Source: Mesotaenium endlicherianum (lineage: Eukaryota; Streptophyta; Zygnematophyceae; Zygnematales; Mesotaeniaceae). From it: 64,000 nucleotides of DNA. The notes under the pieces were generated by a model. It searched no databases. It worked only from the letters and a program-made list of their open reading frames with translations, and was not told the origin of the DNA. The translations under genes were made by a program, and so were the position numbers. The stretch covers positions 221,295 to 285,294 of the forward strand of contig WELA01003918.1 of the NCBI GenBank assembly GCA_009602735.1, written 5' to 3'. Below, in pieces: positions 12,478-24,498 of this stretch; positions within the stretch are counted from its first letter, which is position 1; each line of letters begins with the position of its first letter.

Positions 12478-13096
12478 AGGACAATACACTAGCAGTGAAT
12501 AATCCTCGTAAGTCAAATGCGAGTAAACTAGCATGTATGATGCAAATCAGTAATCTCATGCATAAGCAAGGTTAGAAGACAGAGCGTATCAATGGCTTCT
12601 CGCCTTGGATTCAGATCTCTCTCAGTAAGCTGTACAAGAGAGTTGGCCTCGTTTCCGGATGCCGAACTCGAGAGCAATGCCTAGCATATGTACATGGAAT
12701 GAGTTTACTGTTCAATGGCCAGTGCGATGGCACCGCCTACCCGGGAGTTAACCACGTTGGTAGGACCTCGGTTAACCAAATCCACCGCCATCTCCCATCA
12801 TCCCGAATCGCCATCCATCATAGGGATGTCATCTGGCCATTCATCTAGCATACCACACTTAGATGCATATCGAGGCAGTTCGCTGCTAACGAGTACGGAA
12901 GTCAGGTGGCTGTCAAAGAATGTGTCAGCAAGCTGACTTAAGGTGACCTCAGCCTGCTACTTCCGGCCAAGTCATTAAACTGATATTAAGTATGAAGTCC
13001 AGCAGACTGATTGTTGACTAGAGTTCAGCAGGCTGAACTTATTTAACTATATTATTTAAATAAATATTATATCAACCAGTATACTGATTCATTACA
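12478..13096 (-). repeat. LTR sequence of chromovirus family, copy C (3' LTR, partial)
   Basis: Matches the family LTR from within its outer third to the end next to the polypurine tract. It joins copy B integrase sequence at about 12478. Confidence 0.85.
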
Positions 13097-13175
13097 ATCC
13101 CTCCAACTTATCATGTTGTCGCCTCGACAACACTAATAACAGCGTGCTGTCCCTTTTATCCCCAGCCTGCTGCCC

Positions 13176-14814
13176 TTAGGAGGGAGATGTCCCTGAGGCC
13201 CTATGCTCAGGGGAGCCAGACCTCCTCCTGTCTTGGGGTCTTCTGAAGCCTGTCAGAGAAGGGGGTTCCGTGTAAGGACCCGGCGGAGAACGCAGTAACT
13301 GGGCTGTTTCCTCCTGCACAGTTTGCAACTGAAGGGAGGCAGTCTTCTCCTGGGCAGCCCTCAAAGTGACAGGTACGTATACCGGCATCCCGGAAGGATG
13401 TTGCATGACATGAGCCAAGGGTACATGCCCTCTCTGCGAGGGAGATGCTGGGAGGCCTCTGGCTATCTCCCGAGCAGCCCTCCTGTCTGCCCTGTCCGAC
13501 TGGGTCTCCTTGCCTGGAGATGGGCTCTGTCCTCTGGCAGTCCCCAGCCAAGTGATATCCTCCTCTTGAGCGAGTTGCGGCGGGGCCCACCCCGTCTTCT
13601 CCCTTACAGGGGATGTGGCAGGTGTCAGGATCACGGCGGGGCTAGTGTCCTCCTCCTCGCCTTCCTCCTCGTCTTCCTCCGACTCCGCCNCCTCCTCGTC
13701 TTCCTCTGACTCCTCCGCCTCGCCGTCCCCTGGTTCCTCTGAGACTTCTGGGGTCTCCTCTGTCCGCTGCTCCAGCTCTTCCCGAGAAAAAGAATATCCT
13801 ACTGACCTTCCCCTTTTGGGTGCTGGTGGGGGCTGCTGAGTCCGGACCGCATAGAGGTCCTTTTCCCCCTGCTTACCTTTTCCCCCATTTGGCATAAGCG
13901 TGCTTCCCTTTGGAGAATGACTCTCGGGCCCTGCTTCTGTCCCCCTGCATCTCTTGGCTCATGCAGTCTCTGACTCCATCCAATCTTGGGTCCCAAGCCG
14001 CAATGTGAGGGGGCAATACTATGTTCCCGTTTAGGTCCGTCAGGAAATCCTCATCCGTCGCCCTGTCATTCTGCTGGTCCCTCATGTTGATGGTCATCCA
14101 CCGCCAATCGGTGGGCTTTTGGAAGAAGGCAGGGTCTGTCCTTTTAAGAGTACAAGGGTACCAGTGCCCTGCAAAGTCTAGCTGACTGGTTTCCCTGGCC
14201 AAGAATTCCCAGCTCCTTCTCTCCACCTCATTATACATGGCCTTGAACCTGTTATGGGGTGTTGAGTCCTTGAAGCTGTCCGCGTCCATGGGGATCATCC
14301 TGATGACCCTATCTTCCCCCCAGATACCAGGAATCGAGACAGCCCCTGCTTCGTTCACCTGGGCCATTGCCTTGGCCTCTCTGACCGTATATCCTACCAT
14401 CCTGGCGTAATCGTGGTAGAGGAGGAGCCCTGTGCCGACCTCTATATACTTGTCAAAGTTTTCGGATGTCTCCCCTTCCTTCTGGAGGATTTCCTTCTGC
14501 GACTCACTGCGACTTCTCTGGGCATACTTGAAGGCCTCCTCCAGTAGATCAAAGCCCTTGTCCAGCACCGTGTAGCGGTAGCTGCTGATTCTCTTCTGTT
14601 CTTCTTCTTCAGCCTGCTGCTTCCGCTTCTCCTCAGCTTGCCTCTCCTCCTCTGCTTTCTTGGCCTCCTCTGCAGCTTTTCTGTCCATTTCTTCCTGCCT
14701 CAATCTCGCCTGTTCCTCAACCTCCTTCTTCTTCTGTGCCTCTGGCTGTTGTTGGAGTCGTTGTGATTCCCGAGCGGTGATGGAAGATGATTCGATGTCT
14801 CCACGGAATTGCAA
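13176..14814 (-). pseudogene. extra ORF region after the chromodomain, copy C (no known domain)
   Basis: Lies in the env position, between chromodomain and polypurine tract. I do not recognise it. Visible features in order: a highly charged coiled-coil stretch (RQEEMDRKAAEEAKKAEEERQ-type) near 14640-14760; a folded-looking middle with tryptophans and aromatics (LLLYHDYARMVGYTVREAK, SIPGIWGEDRVIRMIP, PTDWRWMTINMRDQQ); a basic segment (RRGRSVGYSFSREELEQ-like, 13800); an acidic run (EESEEDEE); and a Pro/Ser-rich tail. I see no signal peptide or membrane span, so it is not an obvious envelope protein. Copy B carries the same region at about 9534-11100, which shows it belongs to the family rather than being a chance capture. 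Confidence 0.6.
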
Positions 14815-15179
14815 GTATTCTGCATGTGCCTCTTCCGCCCTTCTCTTCCTCTTGAGTTACGACTTTTGAGTCATCCTGCTGAATCATAAACACAATGCAG
14901 TTAGTGAAGTCATGATATTTTGCCGCTACTGAGTGCCCTTGATGAAGAGGAACGCGATCGGGAGAGTTCCTAGAGTGGAATACCTGGTGTGAGCGAATAT
15001 AAGAAAAAATTGAGTTGGAGAGCAAGTGAGTGTGAGCGCAGGTTGAGTGTGTAATATGGTGATCATAGAATACCACTCCCTCCAACTTAATTTTAAAGGT
15101 GGGCTGCTTGTCACAACTGCCACTAACTGTCACATCCCCTCCCAACTTATATGGAGACAGGACCTCCTGTCACCTTCCC

Positions 15180-15429
15180 GTGTCAACTGAAATGACTGTT
15201 AGGGAGGTGCCCCAGCCGCCCAAAGGTGGAACCGTTTCAACGCCCCTTTGGCATTGGTCAGCTGATCTTTAAATTCCCAAGTGTCCCAAGAGGCATCGTA
15301 ACCCTTCCATCGGATGAGGTACTTCATGACATATTTAGACGATCGACGGACCGAGCGAGCGTCTAAAATCTCATCGACCTCATATTCCTCAGGTTCGCCG
15401 TCCCGGACAGCGGGGACCGGTCCCGGTGG
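15180..15429 (-). other. chromodomain at the integrase C-terminus, copy C
   Basis: The minus-strand frame reads EYEVDEILDARSVRR, KYLIRWKGYDASWDTWE and ALKRFHLW. This is a textbook chromodomain (Y/W cage residues and the LIRWKGY..S.DTWE core). In chromoviruses it steers integration to marked chromatin. It places the whole ~721-bp-LTR family among the chromoviruses. Confidence 0.9.
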
Positions 15430-17147
15430 GACAGGTAACCGACCTGTGAACAGTGTATCACCTTTGATGTATGGTTCCAGGAAGGAGACATTAAAGACCG
15501 GGTGACCCTTGTANNGCTGACATGTTCAGTTTGTATGCATTCTGACCGACACGACGAACCACCGAATATGGACCGACCCAGACAGGGCCAAGCTTTTTCT
15601 TGACCACACCAGGGAGGTACAGGTGCTGAGAATGCAGTTTGACTAAATCCCCCTTGGAAAATGTCAGTTCCCGACGGTGTTGATTAGCGTATTTTTGTTG
15701 GTTTTCTTGGACCTTGTGCAAGTTTCGTTGGACTTCTGACAGGGTGTCAGCAAACTCCTGAGTTAACTGGAGGGAGACCGGGTTGACAATCCTTTCCGTG
15801 TCAGTTAAAGACTCCCCCAGTACATCTAAAGGAGACTTAGGAGCTCTACCCAGGCTGAGTTGAAAAGGAGTCTTGCCCGTTGACGCGTGCACCGCACTGT
15901 TGACCGCAAACTGAATTTGAGGCAACAGGTCATCCCAATTATCTTGTTTTTGGTTAATATATGCTCTCAGCACCTCCTGCAGAACTCGGTTAGTTCTTTC
16001 AGTCTGCCCATCAGTCTGAGGGTGGTTTGCTGTGCTGAGCAGCTGTTTGACTCCCATTAACCCCATTAAAGCTCTCCAGAACTTAGAGGTGAATTTTGAG
16101 TCTCTGTCTGAGATGATATTAGAAGGGAGCCCATGTTGGCATACTACATGGTTGTAAAACTGTCTCGCTGTTTCGAGTGCAGTCACTTTGACAGTTGTGG
16201 GGATAAAAATGACCATTTTTGTCAGTTTATCCACGACTACCAGTATTGAATCATGCCCATTGGCAGTTCTTGGCAGTGAGACCACCCAGTCCATGGATAT
16301 TGTTTCCCAGCGTCCAGCTGGGATGGGCAGCGGTTGCAAGAGACCTCCGGGTGGTGTGTGCCGAGACTTATTTCTCTGACACTGGTCACAGGACTTGACA
16401 TATTTCAAGACCTCCCGGGGTAACCCCTCCCAATGATAATGTTTTGCCAGTTTGCCAACAGTTTTGGCCTGCCCCACATGTCCACCCAGGAGGCTGTCAT
16501 GCGCTTGACTCAGTAAGAGAGACCTTATTTCCAAGTTATTAGGAATGACCAGCTTTAGCCTGCCTGAAGTGGTTTCAGTTGCCCAGACCCCTCCCTTGAG
16601 TTTATACGCGAGTGCAGTAGCACGACACATACCAGTAGTGGGGCTGGGCTCAAATGTCGGGTCAGAAAAGTAGGCTTTCCTAAGTTGTTCAAGGAAGGAC
16701 TTTTTCACCTTTAGTGAAGTGAGTGCACACAGGACTTTATCTACAGCATGCTGACTAAAGTTCCTTTCTTGCAAGTCAGGTCTACTAGAGAGTGCATCAG
16801 CAGGATTCAACTTCCCTGGTTTGTAGTCGATCTGGACTTTGGACTGCTCCAGCAACTGGCTCCAGCGGTTCTCCCTCCTCGACAGCTTGGACTTCTTCTG
16901 AAAGTGAGTAAGAGCTAGATGATCTGTGATCACCTTAAAAGCTTTACCATGTAAGTATGCTCTCCACTGTTTGAGTACATGAATGATAGCTAGCAGCTCT
17001 TTATCATGCACTGAGTAATTAATCTCCGCTGGATTAAATTTCATAGACTCATACAACACAGGATGCTACTCCTGCCGTACCTTACCATCCTTTGTGGTTT
17101 TGTCAGCAGGCTGCAACAAAATAGCACCCATGGCAAAATCAGAGGCA
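15430..17147 (-). pseudogene. RNase H and integrase region of copy C (fossil)
   Basis: RNase H text (NYSVHDKELLAIIHVLKQWR, VITDHLALTHF) is followed by the integrase zinc-binding HHCC motif (HDSLLGGH ... CDQCQRN). The DDE core comes next (SMDWVVSLPR, ISDRDSKFTS, PQTDGQTERTNR), with an SH3-like/GPY tail (LGPVWVGPYSVVRRVGQNAY). The chromodomain follows directly. Confidence 0.9.
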
Positions 17148-18540
17148 TCAGTAACCACCTGCACCGGTTTGCTGGNCAGTAACCACCTGCACCCGTTTGC
17201 TGGAGTCATACACGGCTAGCACTGGGGCAGAACAAAGGGCATCTTTGAGGGTCAGGAAGGCAGCCTGCTGCTCTTCCCCCCACACATACCCGATGTCTTT
17301 CTTAGTAAGGTCTGTCAGTTTACTGGCCTTTGTGGAATAATTCTCAATAAATCTCCTATAGTAGTTAGCCAACTTGAGGAAGGATCTAACTTCAGAGACA
17401 GACTGTGGTACTGGCGAGTCCCTTATGGTCTGGACTTTCTTAGGATCCACACTGATGCCCTCTTTACTGACAACGTGGCCTAAGAATTCAATACTTTCCT
17501 TAAAGAAATCACACTTGCTCATTTTAGCATACAAGTGATTTTTCCGCAGAGTGTCCAGGACTTTCTTTAAGTGTTCAGTGTGCTGAGCTTCATCTTTAGA
17601 GAAAATTAAAATATCATCCAGGAAAACTTGCACAAACTTATCCAAATAAGGTCTGAAAATGTCATTCATAGCACCCATGAAGGTAGCAGGAGCATTAATC
17701 AGTCCAAATGGCATCACGTTGAACTCATAGTGTCCATAACGTGTACGGAAGGCAGTCTTGTGTTCATCCCCCTCAGCAATTCTGATTTGATGATAACCAC
17801 TCTTGAGATCTCTCTTACTGAACACCTTAGCACCAGACAGGGTATCAAGCAAGTCCTCGATCCTGGGTAAAGCATACTTGGTCTTTACTGTAATTCTGTT
17901 CAGGGCTCTGTAATCCACACACATTCGCATACTGCCATCCTTTTTCTTAACAAATAGGATGGGTGCGCCGTAAGGTGATTTACTGGGAGAAATATAACCA
18001 TTTTCCTCAAGCTCTGCAATCTGTGTTTTCAACTCCTCGCTCTCCACATAAGACAAGCCATACATGCGTTGCCAAGGTGGCTGACTCCCAGGTAATAGAT
18101 CAATCCTATGATCTACTTCCCTCTTAGGGGGTAGTCCTGGAGGCATGTTAAACACATCAGTGTACTGAGCAACAATTTTTGCAGCAGTAGGGTGCTCCGG
18201 AGGGCTTACCTTTTTCTCAACCACTTCTTCAGGTTGAGGAGGTACCTCTCTTAGCAGCAGACAGAACATTCTGTCTTCCTTCTGGTTCCAGCTTTTGACG
18301 AACTCCATTGCATTCAGCAACTTGCATCCTTCTGGAAGCCTCTTCTTTTCCTTCATTTGCCATCCACACAGGACAAGAGGAAGAGCACTGGTGGGTGCCA
18401 AGTGAGTGTGCCCATCACTGGCTCCTCTCACTTTAACTGTACCTCTGCTCCAACACACTTCAGCTTGATGTCTGTTAAGCCAGGACCTGCGTAGCACAAG
18501 ATCATAAAAGCCAGTGTTGAGTACCTCAAATGTAAGCGTT
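17148..18540 (-). pseudogene. protease and reverse transcriptase region of copy C (fossil)
   Basis: Protease-type text ([20 protein letters not shown]) lies near 18460-18540. The reverse transcriptase follows: [31 protein letters not shown], and the catalytic box [11 protein letters not shown] near 17620. This is the classic Ty3/gypsy order. Treated as a fossil part. Confidence 0.88.
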
Positions 18541-20183
18541 TCAATTAGAAGTGCAATGCCAGAACCTATAGTGAATGCATAGTGAATCCAGTTCAGCAGG
18601 ACCCGTAATACCTGCTACGAGGGCAGCTAGTGACAACTCACTATCTCTAGCATCCTCACAGTCAGTAGACTGGATTACTGATTGTTGCTGTCTTGTAAAG
18701 GCTGGTCTTTTCTTCGACCTTTGGCAGGTGCTTGACTGGACACTGTTCCCGATAGTGGCCTTTCTGTTGACAATGGTAGCAAGTGGATTTGGCTGAGGCT
18801 GGTCTCGTCTTAGCCCTACCACCACCTCTTCCATAGCCACCTCGAGAGTAACCACCTCCCCCTCTAGACTGTATAGCATTATACTCATACTTGTACCCAT
18901 CACCCTGATCATCCTCAACCTGGTCTCCTTCAATTGCATTGTAGGAACCGTGGGGCTTCTTGACAATCTTAGACACCAAAGCGTTACTCTGGCGCTTGTG
19001 ATTGAACTGCTGCTGATCCCAGGCGTCAGCATCCTGGATCAAGTCAGCCAGTTTCTCATACTTTTTCTCAGCAAAATGACCAGAGACCTCGGATTTCAAG
19101 CCATACCTGAAGTATGCTATCCTATACCNTTCATACCTGAAGTATGCTATTCTATACCATTCTGGCAAATCTGGCTGCTTCATCATGTTCTCTTGGAACT
19201 TTTGAGCAAACTCAGCAACTGAAGTGGTCTGCTTCAGTGTCAGGGAGATCATCGCATAGATAGCTTTCTCCTGCTGGTTGATGACATCAAACTTCTCATG
19301 CAACTTCTCGACAAACTCTACCCACGTAGGGTCACCGAGTTGCCGAGCCTTACGCTCTTCCTTCCAGTAAAGCCACCAGTCTGCGGCACTGCCTTTCAGT
19401 AGCGCACCGGTGTGCCTGACCTTCTCGTGATCTTGCAGATCTGGGTAGTTCTCCAGCCACTGCTCAACATCCGCGAGAAACTTGATCAGGTAATATTTTC
19501 TGTTTCCCTCAGGATCATAGTCCTGGGGAGGTTTCGGCTTGGGCTTACTAGGCCCTCNNNNAGCCACCACCACTAGTGGTNGACCCCAATTGGTCTCTGT
19601 CCCGCAGAAGGGACATTATGATTCTTTTGTCCTCCTGCTGGGACTGATACATGGTCGCCATTTGCGACTGCATCTGAACGAACAATGCTCCCAAGTCTAC
19701 ATTTTGGGGTGGTAGATTAGCAAATGCAGCAGCAGCATTGGCATCTACTCGCTGAGTAGTGTCCTCAACAATCCCTCTTGCTCCTGCAGCAGCAATTCCT
19801 GCCGCATTCAGCCGGTCACGTATTTGACCTAGGGGTACATTGAGTTGTACGGCAGGAGGTGGGTTCAGAACATTGGCCCTTGATGCCATAAGTTCTTCAA
19901 CAGTGCGCTCGTCAGCTGGCTGTCCTTCCCTCCTTTGTATATCTTCAGCGGCCTTTGCTACTTGTTCAGCTTCTAGTCTGGCTATCTCCTCCTCAGCTTG
20001 CTGAGCTGCGACTGAGGCAATAGCAGCTGCCTCATCTGCAGCCTCCCTAGCTGCAGTATCTGCTACTGCTTCCGAATAGGTACGGTTTCCCGCTACATGG
20101 CTTTCCGCCTGGTTTTCGACATTCTCGTTATCCTGGTTCTCCATGTCTCGGGAGTTGCTAGTTTGAGACCTTGTCCTTACCAT
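18541..20183 (-). pseudogene. gag region of copy C (fossil)
   Basis: Begins MVRTRSQTSNSRD just inside the 5' LTR. An Ala/Glu-rich N-terminal part (ADTAAREAADEAAAIA) is followed by a Ty3/gypsy capsid region (ADVEQWLENYP, WWLYWKEERKARQLGDP, VINQQEKAIYAM) and one zinc knuckle CYHCQQKGHYREQC near 18760. The same N-terminus is seen in copies A and E. The region is broken in this copy. Confidence 0.85.
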
Positions 20184-20217
20184 ACAAAGAAGACTGTGAT
20201 AACTGCTCCGATACCAC

Positions 20218-20937
20218 TGAAATGAATCGACTTACCAAATAGGCGATTAACAATTAATAAAGATCTTTATATCAGCAAGTCATCTTTATGGTATTTGCGT
20301 TAACTGGTTTAACGGCAAAGGACAATACACTAGCAGTGAATAATCCTCGTAAGTCAAATGCGAGTAAACTAGCATGTATGATGCAAATCAGTAAACTCAT
20401 GCATAAGCAAGGTTAGAAGACAGTGCGTATCAATGGCTTCCCGCCTTGGATTCAGATCTCTCTCAGTAAGCTGTACAGGAGAGTTGGCCTCGTTTCCGAA
20501 TGCCGAACTCGAGAGCAATGCCTAGCATATGTACATGGAATGAGTTTACTGTTCAACGGTCAGTGCGATGGCACCGCCTACCCGGGAGTTAACCACGTTG
20601 GTAGGACCTCGGTTAACCAAATCCACCGCCATCTCCCATCATCCCGAATCGCCATCCATCATAGGGATGTTATCTGGCCATTCATCTAGCATACCACACT
20701 TAGGTGCATATCGAGGCAGTTCGCTGCTACCGAGTACGGAAGTCAGCTGGCTGTCAAAGAATGTGTCACCAAGCTGACTTAAAGTGACCTCAGCCTGCTA
20801 CTTCCGGCCAAGTCATTAAACTGATATTAAGTATAAAGTCCAGCAAACTGATTATTAACTAGAGTTCAGCAGGCTGAACTTATTTAACTATATTATTTAA
20901 ATGAATATTATATCAACCAATATACTGATTCATTACA
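20218..20937 (-). repeat. LTR of chromovirus family, copy C (5' LTR)
   Basis: A 720-bp LTR with TG...CA ends on the minus strand. It is followed internally, after one spacer base, by TGGTATCGGAGC, the initiator-tRNA-Met-type primer site. Confidence 0.92.
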
Positions 20938-22861
20938 GTCGCTGTGAGGACTCCTCTCTCCGCCGGCCCCCCCCCAGCGAACCAGAGTCCTCCCCGCGCG
21001 GCGGTGGGGAGGGGGGGCGGGTGCGCGCTGGCGGTGCAGGCCCTGCGCGCTGAGGATGCCACGTCGTGCCGGGTGGGGCCTGATTGTCATCGTCGGTGGA
21101 GTCATCGTCCATATTGTTGGCAGGCCGAGGCAGCTCGGGATGCCGGGCTGCGGCGTAGAGAGGCGCCAAGGCCTGCGTTTGCAGCAGAATCCACGTGAGG
21201 ACGTTGGCGTCGATCGCCTGCCCCAAGAGGCAAATGCGGTTCACCTCAGTGAGACCGTCCACCTGCGTGAGATGCTGCGGGAAGCCCATGGCACGCTCCA
21301 TCTCCGCAGGGCGCGGCCTGTCAAACATGCCAGTCTCCAGGTCGATGACCATCCCGCGCTGATCCCCGACGAAGGCGTCGCTGTCGTAGCGGCTGACAAA
21401 AGTCGGCAGCGCGCGAGTGACGTCATGCAGGACCTCACACTGCGCCATGGAGGGATGTGGTAGTGCAGTCACGCGCTGGGCCAGACGAGGGGCATCGAGG
21501 ATGGAGTCGACGGTGCGTGGGTGACGTGGATGTGAGGCGGCCAACGCCTCAAGAGTACCTGGCATCGCCAGGTTCGTGAAGTAGGCGCGGACGCGGTGCG
21601 CGAAGGAACCAATCTGGGCAGCGTCGATGACGGCCTCGCGGCCGACGTAGCTGCTGCAAAGAGCGAAGTCGGCGCTAACATCGGGTCGGCGATCGTGGCG
21701 TGCGGCCACGTTCTCCAGGACCCACGCGAGTGTGTTTGGCGGCTGGCGATCCTCAACAATGTTGAGGACGCGGAGCAAGTGCCAGAAGAGGGCCGTGCGG
21801 GGATCGCTGAGCGCCCTGCCACGCCCGGCTCTGGAGAAGTCCTGGCACTCCCAACCGGCGATGACGAGGTCAATGGGCCCAAGTCGGGTGACATGCTCGA
21901 CGGTGATGTTGCGGATGTCCATGGGCCACTCTGTTTGAGCGCGGCGGAATGCGTGCGCGGGAAGGAGGTCAGGGAACCTCTCGTGGCCCAACGCCATCTG
22001 CCGACGGGCCACCTGCTGGGCCTCAGGATCGGGATTGACGTAGACGTAGCGGCGCACCGGGATGCCGGCCTGTAAGGTTGCGAGTAACCCGGTGGCGATG
22101 CCGGCGAAGAGCTCGACGAGGATGATGTCGCCGGGCCGCTCGTCTAGAGCGTCTGCGCAGATAGGAGTCGGGAGTGGGCGACACCCCATTGCGGGGGTGC
22201 CGGGCTGAGCGGGCGGCGGGAAGGTACGCTCGGCGCTGTGCTGATGTGGCGCCATGCGGAGGGCGGCCACAGCTCGGTCTGCGTAGTCACGCGTAAGGCT
22301 GGGGATGCGGTCAGTGAGCGGCTGCAGACGCTCCTCCCGTGCGTGGTCCTGGTAGGTACGCCACCGCAGGCGCGCATCTTGCAGGACTGTCGGGGAGACA
22401 GCGCGGGCCTGACGTCGGGCCGAGGCCACGCACAGCTGCTGCCACCTGTCGCGTTGGGCGCGGTCAGTCTGGTGCAAGGCCGCGTGGGCCAGCTGGTCGA
22501 GAACGGGACGCTGAGTTAAGTAGGGGTGCGGGTCGAAGTAGGCCCGCTGGCGTACGCGCATGTCTGCAGAGGGGATTGTGCAGACTGAGCGCTCGGAGCT
22601 GTCGACCTCTTGCGGGGACTGAACTAACCGGCAAGGGGCCAGCTGGACCCGCGGCCGGGGCTGCGCTCGTGGGACGGGCGCGTCTCGGGGCTGTCGGAGA
22701 TTAGCCATAAGCCGTGTGCGTGCGGCGGCCGTAAACGGGTGACGACTGGGCGGCCTGCTGTTGGTGCGGGCCACCTTGGGAGGAGGTGACCCGGAGGGAC
22801 CGTCGCCAGCAATGTGGCTGCGAGGGACGCTGGCGCGCGGAGCAGTAGGGGCCAGCATCAC
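20938..22861 (-). pseudogene. DNMT3-like C5 cytosine methyltransferase domain in element D (fossil)
   Basis: An open frame of about 640 codons. DNMT motifs appear in canonical order: motif I VELFAGIATGLLATLQAG (about residue 245, SAM binding); DIRNITVEHV then GPIDLVIAGWECQDFS (about 335, the loop with the catalytic Cys); LENVAAR (about 383, ENV); DAAQIGSFAHRVRAYFTNL (about 420); and AMGFPQHL...LLGQAIDANVLTW (about 525-550, motifs IX-X). Side by side with DNMT3 (LFDGIATGLL, GPFDLVIGG, LFENV, AAHRARYFWGN, AMGFP), the match is to the DNMT3/DRM type rather than DNMT1 or CMT. The first 230 residues are a Pro/Arg-rich region of unknown role. It should place methyl groups on cytosine C5; activity of this copy is not claimed. 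Confidence 0.85.
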
Positions 22862-24239
22862 AAAATGGGCCTCGGAAGAAGACTGAGCGTCGTCGCCAGC
22901 TGAGAGGGGCCGGAAGGGCGGAGTGCGGCGTCGGTCTCAAGTGTCGTCGTATTGCGGCGTGTCCCCGCGGGCCCGCGTGTCGTCGTAAGGAGGTGTGCGC
23001 TTTTTGTCGTCGTAGGGCGGCGTGATGGAGCGGGCTCGCGTCTTGCAGAGGGGAGTCACCTCTCGCGTCTCGCAAAGGGGTGTGAGCGATCGGGAGCGGC
23101 TCGTCTCGCGAAGAGGAGTGGTCTCTCGAGCGGGCCCGATGGTCGGCCAAGTGCGATGTGCGTAGGTCAGATGGGCGCAGATAGATGGGGTTGTGCGGGG
23201 TGGCTCGTGGACGCTGAGCCTGGGCGCTGGCTGCTGTATGGAGTGTGTGCCAGCGCTAGAGGAGGCCGCGGCAGCCCGGCTCGTCGCAAACAAATGTGCG
23301 ATGCGGCGACACTCGTGGCTCGTCGAGCAGGCGTGTGACACTGGACGGCTGGGTCCAGCGGTGTCGGTGCGAGCACTGCTGGGCCAATCGTGTGTCATGG
23401 GCTGGCTGGGTGCGCTGAAGCCGGGCGGACCAGTAGGTGCGCGTTGCCTGCGTGCCGTAGGCGCAGCTGGCGGGGGCTCCACTGGTGGCGCCGCGCTGAG
23501 TACCTCGACGGATGCCTCTGGCAGTCGCTCCCACTGTGTCTCCTCTTCACTCTTGAGGGACTGGTTGTCGGATCTGCCAGGATAAGCTGCCTGCCGCATG
23601 GCCTCGTCTTCGGATGCCGTGGTGCGAGGCCAGGTCTCGCCGGTCTGATGCAAGGCGTCGTGAGGGGGCGGCTGAGAGTACATACTGTACTGAATGGCCA
23701 CGCCAACAGGCACGTCGTGGCGAACGCGGACGTCGGTCCTCGCGGACGGCTCGCCGCAAGAGGCCGAGACCCCCTGATGAGTCGTAGGCGCTGCGACCGC
23801 ACCGCAAGCAAGGGCGGCGGCAGCGATGGCTGTGCTGGCCGTGGCGAGGGCCTCAGTGGCAACGTCCGCCATCTGCCGCATCATCGCGCTGTGGGCAGTG
23901 CAGATGCGGATCTGCTCCCTGGCCTGGGCTGCCAGGACATCCGCCTGCTGCTGCGGCGTGAGGTGGAGCTCGGCACTAGGTAAGTCCGGCTCCTCGTCCT
24001 GTGGCTCGAGCAGGTCCACCCCCACAAAGATCTCCTCGTCCTCGGGCCCGTCCTTATCGGTCTTGACCAGTGGCCGGCCATCGTCCAGCCCCATGAAGCC
24101 ATAAAGAGCGGACACTGCTGGGCGGCGATCGACAATGTCAAGGGGCAAGGATGCGGTGCGCGTCCCCCCTGTCCTCCAGTCGGGACGATAGAAGACGCGC
24201 TCCGCCCAGTTGTCGACCGCGGCGCCAATGGGAAAGAGC

Positions 24240-24498
24240 ACGTCCTGCCCTAGGAGCACATCGAAGGACTCGGAAGGAGTGACGAGTTCGTGCGATGGAT
24301 GGTTGTCTCGTCTGTCGTGCCTGGGCGCGGAGTGAACAGTAGCGCCAACCTCGTGCGGCCGGCGACGGTCTCGGACGTGCCGGCGGTGGTGTTAATGCGC
24401 GTCGGTGAGTCCTCCAAGTCAGCGGAAGAGAGTCCCAGCTGACGGAAGTAGCGGAGGCTGATGAGAACCGGCTGCGCGCCTGTGTCAAACATGATGCG
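24240..24498 (-). pseudogene. retropepsin-type protease region of element D (fossil)
   Basis: Text IMFDTGAQPVLISLRYFRQL carries the D-T/S-G active-site triad with flanking hydrophobics. A downstream LLGQDVLFPIGAAVDN resembles the conserved ILG.D.L... strand of retropepsins. Position after gag fits. Confidence 0.6.

Larger units (their letters stand above)
12478..20937 (-). mobile_element. chromovirus copy C (Ty3/gypsy), the most complete copy
   Basis: Fossil element on the minus strand with all expected parts in order: 5' LTR 20937-20218, primer site 20216-20205, gag with a CCHC knuckle, protease region, reverse transcriptase, RNase H, integrase, chromodomain, an extra ORF region, polypurine tract near 13097-13109, and 3' LTR sequence (13096-12478). 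It is broken, with a handful of interruptions, several at assembly joins. Comparing the start of the shared LTR tract, the two LTRs differ at about three of the first 130 positions, which implies a fairly young insertion. Confidence 0.9.

Noticed and set aside
13176-14814. Retroviral envelope gene
   Set aside because: Position fits, but no signal peptide, no membrane span and no cysteine-rich ectodomain are visible.
20423-20777. A recurring pair of open frames (about 88 and 69 codons, starting MRINGFSPW and MAPPTRELT) found in each copy of the chromovirus LTR
   Set aside because: They recur because the LTR itself is repeated. They run antisense to the element, differ in length between copies and show no protein family features.
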